From: Spirochaetales bacterium
Lineage (GTDB): Bacteria; Spirochaetota; Spirochaetia; DSM-27196; PWMO01
Assembly: GCA_007123465.1 (NCBI GenBank)
Contig: SKLB01000047.1
Span: 1-13,573 of the forward strand
Direction: 5' to 3'
Length of the DNA: 13,573 nucleotides
The notes beneath the pieces were generated by a model. That model saw only the letters and a list, made by a program, of their open reading frames with translations. It ran no database searches and had not been told where the DNA came from. Within the stretch, counting starts at the first letter, position 1; every line of letters begins with the position of its first letter. A program made the position numbers and the translations under genes. Of this stretch, positions 1 through 6,592 are shown piece after piece.

Positions 1-84
1 AAACTCGTCGTGAGACGATAATAGGATTGTCGGTTACTGGTATAGTTCCCCTCCCAGTTTACTATATCGTACCGATGACCATCT
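1..84 (+). other. Gene-free left edge, possible tail of an upstream gene
   Basis: Only a few bases of any upstream gene could be present. Frame 1 reads six codons (KLVVRR) and stops with TAA at 19-21. Frame 2 stops with TGA at 11-13. Either could be the end of a plus-strand gene, and the terminator at 85-117 supports some plus-strand transcript ending here. An extended -10-like string, TGG followed by TATAGT, lies at 38-46 but I see no matching -35 box. No tRNA or rRNA 3' end was recognised. Confidence 0.25.
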
Positions 85-117
85 GGGCCGGTTCTGCAGA
101 GCCGGCCCTCTTTTTTT
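85..117 (+). terminator. Rho-independent terminator
   Basis: A perfect 7-bp stem, GGGCCGG (85-91) pairing with CCGGCCC (102-108), encloses a loop that itself contains the palindrome TCTGCAGA. It is followed by TC and a run of seven T. This is a textbook intrinsic terminator for plus-strand transcription entering from the left. It lies 75 bp before the penicillin-binding protein gene, so that gene needs its own promoter downstream unless read-through occurs. Confidence 0.9.
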
Positions 118-154
118 GATAACTGCCACGAAGCCTGGTGACGGTCCGCAAGAC

Positions 155-183
155 TTGACAAAGCAAATGCCGATCCGTACCCT
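155..183 (+). promoter_or_regulatory. Possible promoter for the PBP gene
   Basis: TTGACA at 155-160 matches the sigma-70 -35 consensus perfectly. The hexamer 17 bp downstream, TACCCT at 178-183, matches only three of six -10 positions. Initiation there would fall near 190, almost at the ATG at 192, giving a nearly leaderless mRNA. That would fit the absence of a Shine-Dalgarno sequence before the ATG. The weak -10 keeps this tentative. Confidence 0.35.
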
Positions 184-191
184 ATTTCCAT

Positions 192-2765
192 ATGGTTTCC
201 CGTCATAAGCGACGCGTCGCTCTTCATATCTCCATTGCAGTTGCCGCGGTACTCGCGGTTGTTATCGGTGTTGGCACCGGGTTGGCGCTGGCATCGGTGC
301 GCAATACGCCCGACATAGATACCTTTGGTACACGCGCTCAGGCGTTGCCGTCAGAGGTACTCGACCGCGAAGGCCGGCTGATTACGCAGTTCTTCTCCGA
401 GGAGCGCCGCGAGCTGGTATCGATCGATGAACTGCCCAACCATCTGATCTACGCTCTGGTAACTCGCGAAGACAGCCAGTTCTTTGAACACAGCGGCTTC
501 AGCATAGCTGGAACCGCACGCGCGGCATTCAACCTGCTTACCAGGCGCTACGTATCGGGCGGAAGTACCATTACCCAGCAGCTTGCCGGGCATCTGTACG
601 CCGACCGTAGCGAGTTTTCCATTACGCGCAAGTTACGCGAGCTATGGTGGGCGTTCCAGATCGAACGCCACTGGACCAAGCACGAAATTCTGGAGCGCTA
701 TCTCAACACCATGTACTTCGGGCACGGTAACTACGGTGTTGAAGCCGCAGCACAGCACTTCTTTGGCCACTCTGCGCGTGAGCTGAGCGAGGCCGAGTCG
801 GTCATGCTGGTGATTCAGCTGGCCAATCCGTCGCTCTATTCGCCTATCCGACGTCCCAACGAGGCCCGTGCGATGCAGCGACGCATCCTGGACCAGATGG
901 CGGCGCGCGGCAATATCACCGCTGATGAAGCAGATTACTCGTTTGCCGAATACTGGGCCGGTTACGATTTCACCCGTGCCAGTACTTCCACTGCGTTTTT
1001 CGAACGTGAAGACCGCGCGCCATACTTCAGCGAGTACGTGCGCTACCAGCTGCAGAACGAGCTGCTGCTGGGCAGTCTCGACATAAACCGCGACGGCTTC
1101 ACCATTCACACCACCATCGACCTCGACTATCAGGCAGCTGCCGAACGATACTTCCGCGCCGGTCTGCAGCAGGCTAACCGGATATTCCGTGAAAACGTGG
1201 CCACCCAGGCCGAGCAGGGTGATGCGTTGGTACCGGTAATCGACCTGATCTCGCTGGCTTTCGACATCCCCGAGATGCGGGTTGCCGACGCTAAGCGGCG
1301 CCAGAGCGCTACCGCCTATTACCGCAACCAGATCAACCCGATGGTCGATGTCCTGGCTCTGCTTTTCGGCTCCGACGAGCAGGACGAGCTGCGTCACGCC
1401 TCGCGCATTTCCCAGGCTCAATCGGCACAGCGCGCGCAGCGCACCACCGTCGAGGGAGCCATGATTACTATCGATAACGATAGCGGGCATATCCTTGCGA
1501 TGATCGGCGGCAGCCAGTTTGAAGCTCGCAATCAGTTCAACCGCGCCACCGACGCTACCGTTCAACCCGGCTCAGCGTTCAAGCCGCTCTACTACGCTGC
1601 GGCAATTGAAGAAAAAGTCATCACACCGGCAACCATGATCTACGACTCACCGGTAGTCTTCTGGAACGACGACGGCAGTCCCTACACACCACGCAACTAC
1701 CGCGGCGAATGGCACGGACCGGTCCTGGCACGCGACGCGCTGTCGCGCTCGATGAACGTTCCAAGCCTGCGCATTCTCGACAGCCTCGGGTTCTCCGCCG
1801 CACTCAACACCTCCGGCGCTCTACTCGGTATTGCGGAGCCTGACTTCACGCGCCGCAACCTGGTTCGCCGCTATCCGGTTGGCCTGGGAATTGTAGACGT
1901 TGCGCCGGTAGAAATGGCGCGCGCCTTCGCCACCTTTGCCAACCAGGGTCGAGAGGTTATACCGGTTGCAATCCGCTACATCGAAGACCGTAGCGGCCGC
2001 GTCGTACTGGAGCCGGAACGCGACTTGCGCATGGAACAGCAGCGCCGTGGCGCCGAAAGCCAGATTGTCTCGCCGCAGACCGCTTACATCATGACCGACA
2101 TGCTCAAGAGTGCGGTAGAACGCGGGACGTTGGCCGGAGCCACCCGGCTGGCCGGCGGACTCCGCAGCGACATCCCGATGGCCGGTAAGACCGGCACTAC
2201 CCAGAACTGGGCCGACGCATGGACCGTTGGTTACTCGCCCTACGTTACCACCGCTATCTGGTACGGCTTCGACCGCGGCGGTAACTCACTGGGTTGGAAC
2301 CAGACCGGCGCGGTAACCGCCGGACCCGTCTGGGCACGCTACATGAAGGAGATCCACGCAGACCTGCCGCCGCGCCAGTTTGCGCGGCCCAGCGAAGGGC
2401 TTAGAGAAGTAACCGTAAGCTCTCGCTCGGGACTGCTGCCGACCGAGGATTACCGCGGGGCCACCCGTAGTGAAATCTTCCTCTCCGGTACCGAGCCGCG
2501 TCAGTTTGACGGCATGCAGCAATTTGACGAGGAACAGCGGCCGCTTCTGGTTGACCGACTGCGCTCGACCATCGAAACCGGCAGTTACTCGCTCAGTAGT
2601 TCATCCGCGCCGTCGGCGCGCGCGTTTCAGATAGATCTTGACCTCGACATCGACCTCTCCTCCGGCCGGGACGCTGCGGCGGGCGGCGACGACTCTGCAT
2701 CAACAATTCTGCCGCCGCTGTTCAACGATGATGAAGATTTTGAGGGTAACCCGCTTCTGGATTAG
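192..2765 (+). CDS. Class A penicillin-binding protein (bifunctional transglycosylase/transpeptidase)
   Basis: Builds peptidoglycan at the outer face of the cytoplasmic membrane: it polymerises lipid II into glycan and cross-links stem peptides. A membrane anchor spans about residues 12-34. The GT51 domain shows EDSQFFEHSG (catalytic Glu93), GGSTITQQLAGHLY (123-136), a motif-3 stretch from RKLRE to LERYLN (146-172) and YFGHGNYG (175-182). The transpeptidase has SAFK with nucleophile Ser461, SMN (520-522) and KTGTT (666-670). All catalytic motifs are present. At 857 aa it is in the PBP1A size range. A Gln/Arg/Ala-rich segment (about 320-420) separates the two domains, and the C-terminus (about 800-857) is Ser- and Asp-rich and probably disordered. 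An in-frame TGA at 156-158 leaves the ATG at 192 as the earliest start; no clear ribosome site precedes it. The ParB-like gene follows after 29 bp. Confidence 0.96.
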   Translation: MVSRHKRRVALHISIAVAAVLAVVIGVGTGLALASVRNTPDIDTFGTRAQALPSEVLDREGRLITQFFSEERRELVSIDELPNHLIYALVTREDSQFFEHSGFSIAGTARAAFNLLTRRYVSGGSTITQQLAGHLYADRSEFSITRKLRELWWAFQIERHWTKHEILERYLNTMYFGHGNYGVEAAAQHFFGHSARELSEAESVMLVIQLANPSLYSPIRRPNEARAMQRRILDQMAARGNITADEADYSFAEYWAGYDFTRASTSTAFFEREDRAPYFSEYVRYQLQNELLLGSLDINRDGFTIHTTIDLDYQAAAERYFRAGLQQANRIFRENVATQAEQGDALVPVIDLISLAFDIPEMRVADAKRRQSATAYYRNQINPMVDVLALLFGSDEQDELRHASRISQAQSAQRAQRTTVEGAMITIDNDSGHILAMIGGSQFEARNQFNRATDATVQPGSAFKPLYYAAAIEEKVITPATMIYDSPVVFWNDDGSPYTPRNYRGEWHGPVLARDALSRSMNVPSLRILDSLGFSAALNTSGALLGIAEPDFTRRNLVRRYPVGLGIVDVAPVEMARAFATFANQGREVIPVAIRYIEDRSGRVVLEPERDLRMEQQRRGAESQIVSPQTAYIMTDMLKSAVERGTLAGATRLAGGLRSDIPMAGKTGTTQNWADAWTVGYSPYVTTAIWYGFDRGGNSLGWNQTGAVTAGPVWARYMKEIHADLPPRQFARPSEGLREVTVSSRSGLLPTEDYRGATRSEIFLSGTEPRQFDGMQQFDEEQRPLLVDRLRSTIETGSYSLSSSSAPSARAFQIDLDLDIDLSSGRDAAAGGDDSASTILPPLFNDDEDFEGNPLLD

Positions 2766-2794
2766 ACCGGGCAGAGCGGAGTGGAAACAGTAGC

Positions 2795-3229
2795 ATGAAC
2801 AAGCGAACCGAACGGGCGGAAGACATGATTATACAGGCTGATGTAAAGAACGTAGTGGTTCGAAAGCGTGTCCGCAAGGCGATGGGGGATTTGACACCGT
2901 TATCCGAAAGTCTGCGCAAGCACGGCTTGCTCAACCCGATTGTGATTACACCGCAGCACGAACTGATCGCCGGGCACCGCCGTCTGGAGGCAGCCCGACA
3001 GCTGGGCTGGGAGACCATACCCGCGCGTATTGTCGACCAGAGCGATCAGTTGGAACTGATCGAACTCGAACTCGATGAAAACATCCACCGCAAGAATCTC
3101 AATACCGACGAGCTTGCCGACGCATACGTGCGCCTGGACAAGATGCGCCATCCAAGCGCGCTGCGCAAGCTCTGGAACTCAATTGTTGCATTCTTTCGCA
3201 AGCTCTTCGGGCGGCGCCGGTCGCGTTAA
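2795..3229 (+). CDS. Small ParB/Srx-fold protein with basic amphipathic C-terminal tail
   Basis: The protein has 144 aa. Residues about 12-105 match the ParB/sulfiredoxin N-terminal domain: LSESLRKHGLLNPIVI (36-51), GHRRLEAARQLGW (60-72, the position of the ParB GERR box) and ENIHRKNLN (95-103, the position of the ENIQR box). These are the segments that form the CTP-binding pocket in ParB and Noc, so nucleotide binding is plausible. The HTH and dimerisation domains of partition ParB (usually about 280 aa) are missing. The last 20 residues alternate large hydrophobics with Arg/Lys (core LWNSIVAFFRKLF) and look like an amphipathic membrane-binding helix. The gene lies 29 bp after the PBP gene and is probably co-transcribed. 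The ATG at 2825 is an alternative start just before the conserved domain. Its role is unknown; chromosome partition by DNA binding is unlikely. Confidence 0.85.
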   Translation: MNKRTERAEDMIIQADVKNVVVRKRVRKAMGDLTPLSESLRKHGLLNPIVITPQHELIAGHRRLEAARQLGWETIPARIVDQSDQLELIELELDENIHRKNLNTDELADAYVRLDKMRHPSALRKLWNSIVAFFRKLFGRRRSR

Positions 3230-3245
3230 ACCTTCTGGATGGCGC

Positions 3246-4721
3246 TTACTGACTCAGATCGTCCAATGACAGGCCGACGATAATGCCGTCCGCACGCTGT
3301 ACGTAAACCACATCCTGAGCCGGCGCTATGTAGCTGAAGGGGTCAACCCGCACCGATGACCGCTCCAACAGCGCCAGGCTGCTGTTGAACTTACCCAGGT
3401 ACCAGCCCTCACCGTCGCGTACCACCGCAAAAATCTCGCCGCGGTCCGGGCGCGGCACAACCGCACTCTCGGGGAAGAGTTCGGCAGATCCCACCGTGGA
3501 CGGCTGCAGCGAAGCGCTATCTACCCGCACCAGGCGTGCCGCGCCGTCGCGCTCCGCTACCACAAGATGATCGTTCGCCCAGCGTTCGACTCGTCTGCTG
3601 GTAAGCGTATCGAGCTCGGACCTGCGCAGTACCGTGGCGGTTTCTCCGTCAATTATCACCAGCTGTCCCAATGGGCGCCCGCCGCGCATACGCGTCTGGA
3701 CAAAGAGTACCTCGCGGATATCCTCCACCAAAGCCGCCGGTGCACGCTCCATAACCGTGCGGGTGTCTTCGGCAATCTCTTCGCGTCGCTCACGTACCTC
3801 ATCTATGCGGATTTCGACCTCATCACGCTCGCGCTCCAGCGCCTCTTCGCGCTCGACGATCGCCTCTTCACGCTCGGCGACCGTGCGTTCCCGTTCTTCC
3901 AGCTCCTGCTCGCCAAGGGTCTCGCGTTCTTGCTCAATCTGTTCACGTTCGCGTTCTACGGCTTCCCGTTCTGCGGCAATCTGCTCCGCCTCGCGCTCGA
4001 TGCGCTGCTCCTGTTCCTCAATTGCGCGTTCCGCCAGGTCGACCATGTCACGCCGTTCTTCGAGTGCCATATCGGGGCGCGTGCGCAACTCCTCTACCAC
4101 CCGCTCATCGGTAAGCGCCAGCGCGTCAACCGAACCAATTTCCCCCGGACCGGCCGCGGAGCTCAGAGGAGTAACCAGCCGCGTCCTGCCCGGCCATTCG
4201 CTGTAGCGTACGGCAATGCCCACGTTGTCGGCGCTCAGGTTTTCGATCACAACCGGTTTGTAGCGCCCTTCAAAGAAATCCAGCTCCCCACGATAGATCG
4301 CATTGTAAATTGTAACAAACTCGGCGATGCGCCACGCCTGGCTCGCGGAATAGTGGTACGCCTGCTCGAGGTACGCGCCCAGAATACGGCGAATATTATC
4401 GATATGATCAACCCGCCCGCCATCGAGTATCACCAGGATATCTGCGTCCAGCCCCCGCGGCTGTTCGGGATCCAAAGCATGAATCATCTGGTAGCGACCA
4501 AAGTAGTCTGCAGTTTCGCCGGCGCCGCGGGGTCCAGCTGCAAGTGCGGCGCCAATGCTGCGTATTGCCTCGATAGTGTCGACCCGCTCGTACGGTCCCT
4601 GGTAATTCTCAAACTCCACCGCGCGGGTAATCTGACTCTCAAGCTCCTCGCGGTCAACTTCCAGCGCAACGAGGGCCAGCGGCACAACAAACAGCAGCAG
4701 AGCGGATATCAACGTTTTCAT
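3246..4721 (-). CDS. P83/100 family exported coiled-coil protein
   Basis: This is a homologue of the spirochaete P83/100 antigen family (Borrelia BB0744; Treponema also carries members). Residues 1-20 form a Sec signal peptide. The N-terminal domain holds family signatures: FENYQGPY (37-44), the YFGRY region (73-77) and YNAIYRGELDFFEG (139-152). Residues about 217-325 are a nearly pure Glu/Arg/Gln heptad-rich coiled coil. Residues about 335-491 are beta-rich with a family-like C-terminus. It is probably periplasmic or envelope-associated; its molecular function is unknown. A GTG at 4727 also opens the frame, but AGGGG at 4731-4735 lies 9 nt from the ATG at 4721 and only 3 nt from the GTG, so I chose the ATG. 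The gene sits 47 bp downstream of the propeller gene and converges on the ParB-like gene with a 16-bp gap. Confidence 0.9.
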   Translation of the reverse strand: MKTLISALLLFVVPLALVALEVDREELESQITRAVEFENYQGPYERVDTIEAIRSIGAALAAGPRGAGETADYFGRYQMIHALDPEQPRGLDADILVILDGGRVDHIDNIRRILGAYLEQAYHYSASQAWRIAEFVTIYNAIYRGELDFFEGRYKPVVIENLSADNVGIAVRYSEWPGRTRLVTPLSSAAGPGEIGSVDALALTDERVVEELRTRPDMALEERRDMVDLAERAIEEQEQRIEREAEQIAAEREAVEREREQIEQERETLGEQELEERERTVAEREEAIVEREEALERERDEVEIRIDEVRERREEIAEDTRTVMERAPAALVEDIREVLFVQTRMRGGRPLGQLVIIDGETATVLRRSELDTLTSRRVERWANDHLVVAERDGAARLVRVDSASLQPSTVGSAELFPESAVVPRPDRGEIFAVVRDGEGWYLGKFNSSLALLERSSVRVDPFSYIAPAQDVVYVQRADGIIVGLSLDDLSQ

Positions 4722-4730
4722 CTGCACACA

Positions 4731-4735
4731 CCCCT
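4731..4735 (-). promoter_or_regulatory. Ribosome binding site deciding the P83/100 start
   Basis: AGGGG on the minus strand lies 9 nt before the ATG at 4721 and only 3 nt before the GTG at 4727. The spacing supports the ATG as the true start. Confidence 0.6.
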
Positions 4736-4742
4736 ATGTCTG

Positions 4743-4771
4743 AGTATAGCGCTCGCTGCCTCACTTTTCTA
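4743..4771 (-). promoter_or_regulatory. Candidate promoter for the P83/100 gene
   Basis: On the minus strand TAGAAA (4766-4771) and TATACT (4743-4748) are separated by exactly 17 bp and match the sigma-70 boxes at four and five of six positions. The -35 box overlaps the stop codon of the upstream propeller gene. Initiation would give a short leader carrying the AGGGG ribosome site. The gene could therefore be transcribed alone as well as by read-through from the propeller gene. Confidence 0.5.
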
Positions 4772-6478
4772 CTCGCTGCCGCTTAGATGGGACGAGGCTT
4801 GCGCTCTGGTCTGGTGCGAGAATCGGATCTCCGACGCAATCCAGGCAAGCGTCTGTTGCGCCCTTTGACGAGCCGGATAACGGTTAAAGAGTGCGATCTG
4901 ATGCAGCGCCCAGGCGGCCGCTGCGGCTTCACGGTCGCCGGCTCCCGGCCGGCGCACTGCTGCGTCAATCGCCGCCGTCGCATCGCCGTCGGGATCAGCG
5001 GCAATCGCTCCCAGCGTCTGCAGCATTGCAATGCGAACCCCGCTGCTGCGCTCAGCGCCAAGTGCGCGCGCTATGCGGCTGTTTACCGTTGCGTCGGCAA
5101 TGGCCGCCAGCACCCGCAGCGCGCGCTCGCGTTCGCTCGGCTGTCCGGCACCATCTACAATCTGCGACAACAGCTCTACCACGTACGCATAGCTACCACC
5201 AACGCGCCCAGCCGCCACACGCTCCTCGATGTCCCGCAGGGCCCGCTCGCGTTGGTCCACCGCATCCGAGCGCAGAAGCTCACTGAGATAGATGTAGTCC
5301 AGCACATCGGCATAGTCCGCGGCCGCCGGCCCCGGGTAACCGCGGGCAACTCCGGTTGCACGGGCATCGCCACGCAGGTTGGACCACTGACCGAGCACAT
5401 CGGTGTGCCGCCGTGTCGGCGCCACGGTGGTAGCCACCAGGTCCACGACCCAGTGACGCCCACCGGTCAGCAGACGGCCGCCGGGCGTCAGCGCTACATG
5501 AGCCAGCGGCTGTCCCCTGCTGCTTGTCTCTTCGGCAAGCAGCCTCGCCCGGCTGTCGAGCACTACTATCCTGCCGTACGCTGTTACCGCATAAGTATAG
5601 CCGTCACCGGACAGCGCCACCGCACTGATGCCGCCGGGCGGCCGGGCAGTCCACTGCAATGCACCGTCAGCGGAGAGCCGCGCTATGGATCCGTCGTCGC
5701 TGACTGCTACAGTAGCAGCGTTATCATCCACGTGCAGCGCCACAATGGGTGCCCCGAGCGCCCTGCTCCGCCACGCCGGCTTTCCAGACGAGTCAAGCGC
5801 CAGTACTGCCCCGCTGATATCGCCGGCGAGCAGGATACCGTCTTCTCGCGCAGCCAGAACGTTGAGTCGCTGATTGTGACGGTACACCCAGCTGTTGATA
5901 CCGCGGTGGGTAAACGCTGCAACGGAATTGTCCTGCGTTGCTACCGCCAGGGATCCGTCGGCGGTTACCACCGGGTCCGCGCTGAGGGTGTGCGCTAGCA
6001 ATTGGCGCCACAGCAGGCCACCTTGAGTGGTGCGCGCGCTTACTTCGCCGCCACTGAAAACCGTGTAGACTGTTCCGCCGGGCGCCGCAGCGATTGCGCG
6101 CGGTTGCCCGAAACCAGTCACCGTCCAGCGATGGCGGCCGGCAGGTGTTACCGCCACCACTCTATCGGGATTCAGTCCGATATACACCACGCCGTCGCGT
6201 CCGACAGCCGGCGCCGTCAGCGGGACGCGGCGTAAATCGTAGCGCCACTGCAGCACGCCGTCTGCATCGAGAGCGTAGAGCCAGCGATCCTCGGCGGCAA
6301 AAACGACCCGTCCGTCGAGGGTATACGCCGGCGTACCGGAGAGCTCTCCGCCGGGAACATAGCTCCAGATAACCTCAGGCGAAGCCGCCCGCGAAACAGT
6401 GCATACCAGGAACGCGGTCGCGATCAGCGAAACAACAGTTGCGCGGTTGGACATGTTGAACCACTCGAAATATCTCAT
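4769..6478 (-). CDS. Exported PQQ-like beta-propeller protein with helical (HEAT-like) C-terminus
   Basis: The protein has 569 aa. After a signal peptide (hydrophobic stretch about residues 13-28, likely cleavage near SRA-AS) come seven copies of a blade motif of the form (L/V)xAxxxxGxxxW, for example LYALDADGVLQW (67-78), VVAVTPAGRHRW (107-118), VLALDSSGKPAW (225-236) and IARLSADGALQW (265-276). The motif QWSNLRGDARATG (364-376) resembles the WxxxRGDxxxTG signature of PQQ-like proteins. Residues about 385-550 are Ala-rich helical repeats resembling HEAT/armadillo units. No catalytic quinoprotein residues were recognised, so a scaffolding or binding role in the periplasm is more likely than a dehydrogenase. 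An internal ATG at 6454, preceded by GAGTGG, gives a cleaner signal peptide and may be the true start. P83/100 follows at 47 bp. Confidence 0.85.
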   Translation of the reverse strand: MRYFEWFNMSNRATVVSLIATAFLVCTVSRAASPEVIWSYVPGGELSGTPAYTLDGRVVFAAEDRWLYALDADGVLQWRYDLRRVPLTAPAVGRDGVVYIGLNPDRVVAVTPAGRHRWTVTGFGQPRAIAAAPGGTVYTVFSGGEVSARTTQGGLLWRQLLAHTLSADPVVTADGSLAVATQDNSVAAFTHRGINSWVYRHNQRLNVLAAREDGILLAGDISGAVLALDSSGKPAWRSRALGAPIVALHVDDNAATVAVSDDGSIARLSADGALQWTARPPGGISAVALSGDGYTYAVTAYGRIVVLDSRARLLAEETSSRGQPLAHVALTPGGRLLTGGRHWVVDLVATTVAPTRRHTDVLGQWSNLRGDARATGVARGYPGPAAADYADVLDYIYLSELLRSDAVDQRERALRDIEERVAAGRVGGSYAYVVELLSQIVDGAGQPSERERALRVLAAIADATVNSRIARALGAERSSGVRIAMLQTLGAIAADPDGDATAAIDAAVRRPGAGDREAAAAAWALHQIALFNRYPARQRAQQTLAWIASEIRFSHQTRAQASSHLSGSE

Positions 6479-6495
6479 GCAAACTTTTCTACTTC

Positions 6496-6504
6496 ATTCT
6501 ACCA
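6496..6504 (-). promoter_or_regulatory. Candidate extended -10 promoter for the propeller gene
   Basis: The minus strand reads TGG directly followed by TAGAAT, an extended -10 element matching five of six consensus bases. I see no good -35 box, which extended -10 promoters can do without. Initiation near 6489 leaves about 11 nt before the ATG at 6478 and about 35 nt before the ATG at 6454. Confidence 0.4.
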
Positions 6505-6528
6505 AAAATTATCGATCTGCGTTATACT
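6499..6528 (+). promoter_or_regulatory. Candidate promoter for the rex group
   Basis: TATACT at 6523-6528 is a good -10 box. The best -35 candidate, CTACCA at 6499-6504 with an 18-bp spacer, is weak. That hexamer overlaps the -10 of the divergent propeller promoter. Initiation near 6535 would place the inverted repeat at 6550-6570 about 15-35 nt into the transcript. Confidence 0.4.
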
Positions 6529-6549
6529 CGGACTCTGAAAACAGAACCG

Positions 6550-6570
6550 AGAAATCTCGCGCAGATTTCT
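6550..6570. promoter_or_regulatory. Perfect inverted repeat in the rex leader (possible operator or hairpin)
   Basis: Arms AGAAATCT (6550-6557) and AGATTTCT (6563-6570) are exact reverse complements around a CGCGC centre. The repeat lies 22 bp before the rex ATG and just downstream of the candidate -10. Rex proteins often repress their own operons, but the usual Rex operator has TTGTGA and TCACAA half-sites, which are not present here. It may be a lineage-specific Rex site, another regulator's site or an RNA hairpin. Confidence 0.5.
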
Positions 6571-6580
6571 TGCCCCTGAA

Positions 6581-6586
6581 AAGGAG
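6581..6586 (+). promoter_or_regulatory. Strong ribosome binding site of rex
   Basis: AAGGAG sits 6 nt before the ATG at 6593, a near-ideal Shine-Dalgarno sequence that fixes the rex start. Confidence 0.8.
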
Positions 6587-6592
6587 CAACTG

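Noticed and set aside
642..1565. Minus-strand open frame of 307 codons
   Set aside because: It lies opposite the PBP catalytic domains, which are unmistakable.
2795..3229. Chromosome-partition ParB
   Set aside because: The HTH and C-terminal dimer domains are missing, no parA gene is adjacent and no parS-like 16-bp palindrome was noticed.
3567..4868. Long plus-strand open frame of 433 codons
   Set aside because: It lies antisense to the P83/100 gene. The E/R-rich coiled coil has few stop-generating codons on the opposite strand, and the product shows no family signature.
4787..5998. Plus-strand open frame of 403 codons
   Set aside because: It is antisense to the propeller gene, which has clear repeats and a signal peptide. 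The product is Arg/Pro/Gly-rich without motifs.
4769..6478. Quinoprotein dehydrogenase
   Set aside because: The blades resemble PQQ repeats, but I see no adjacent Cys pair or other cofactor-binding signature, and a helical repeat region follows.
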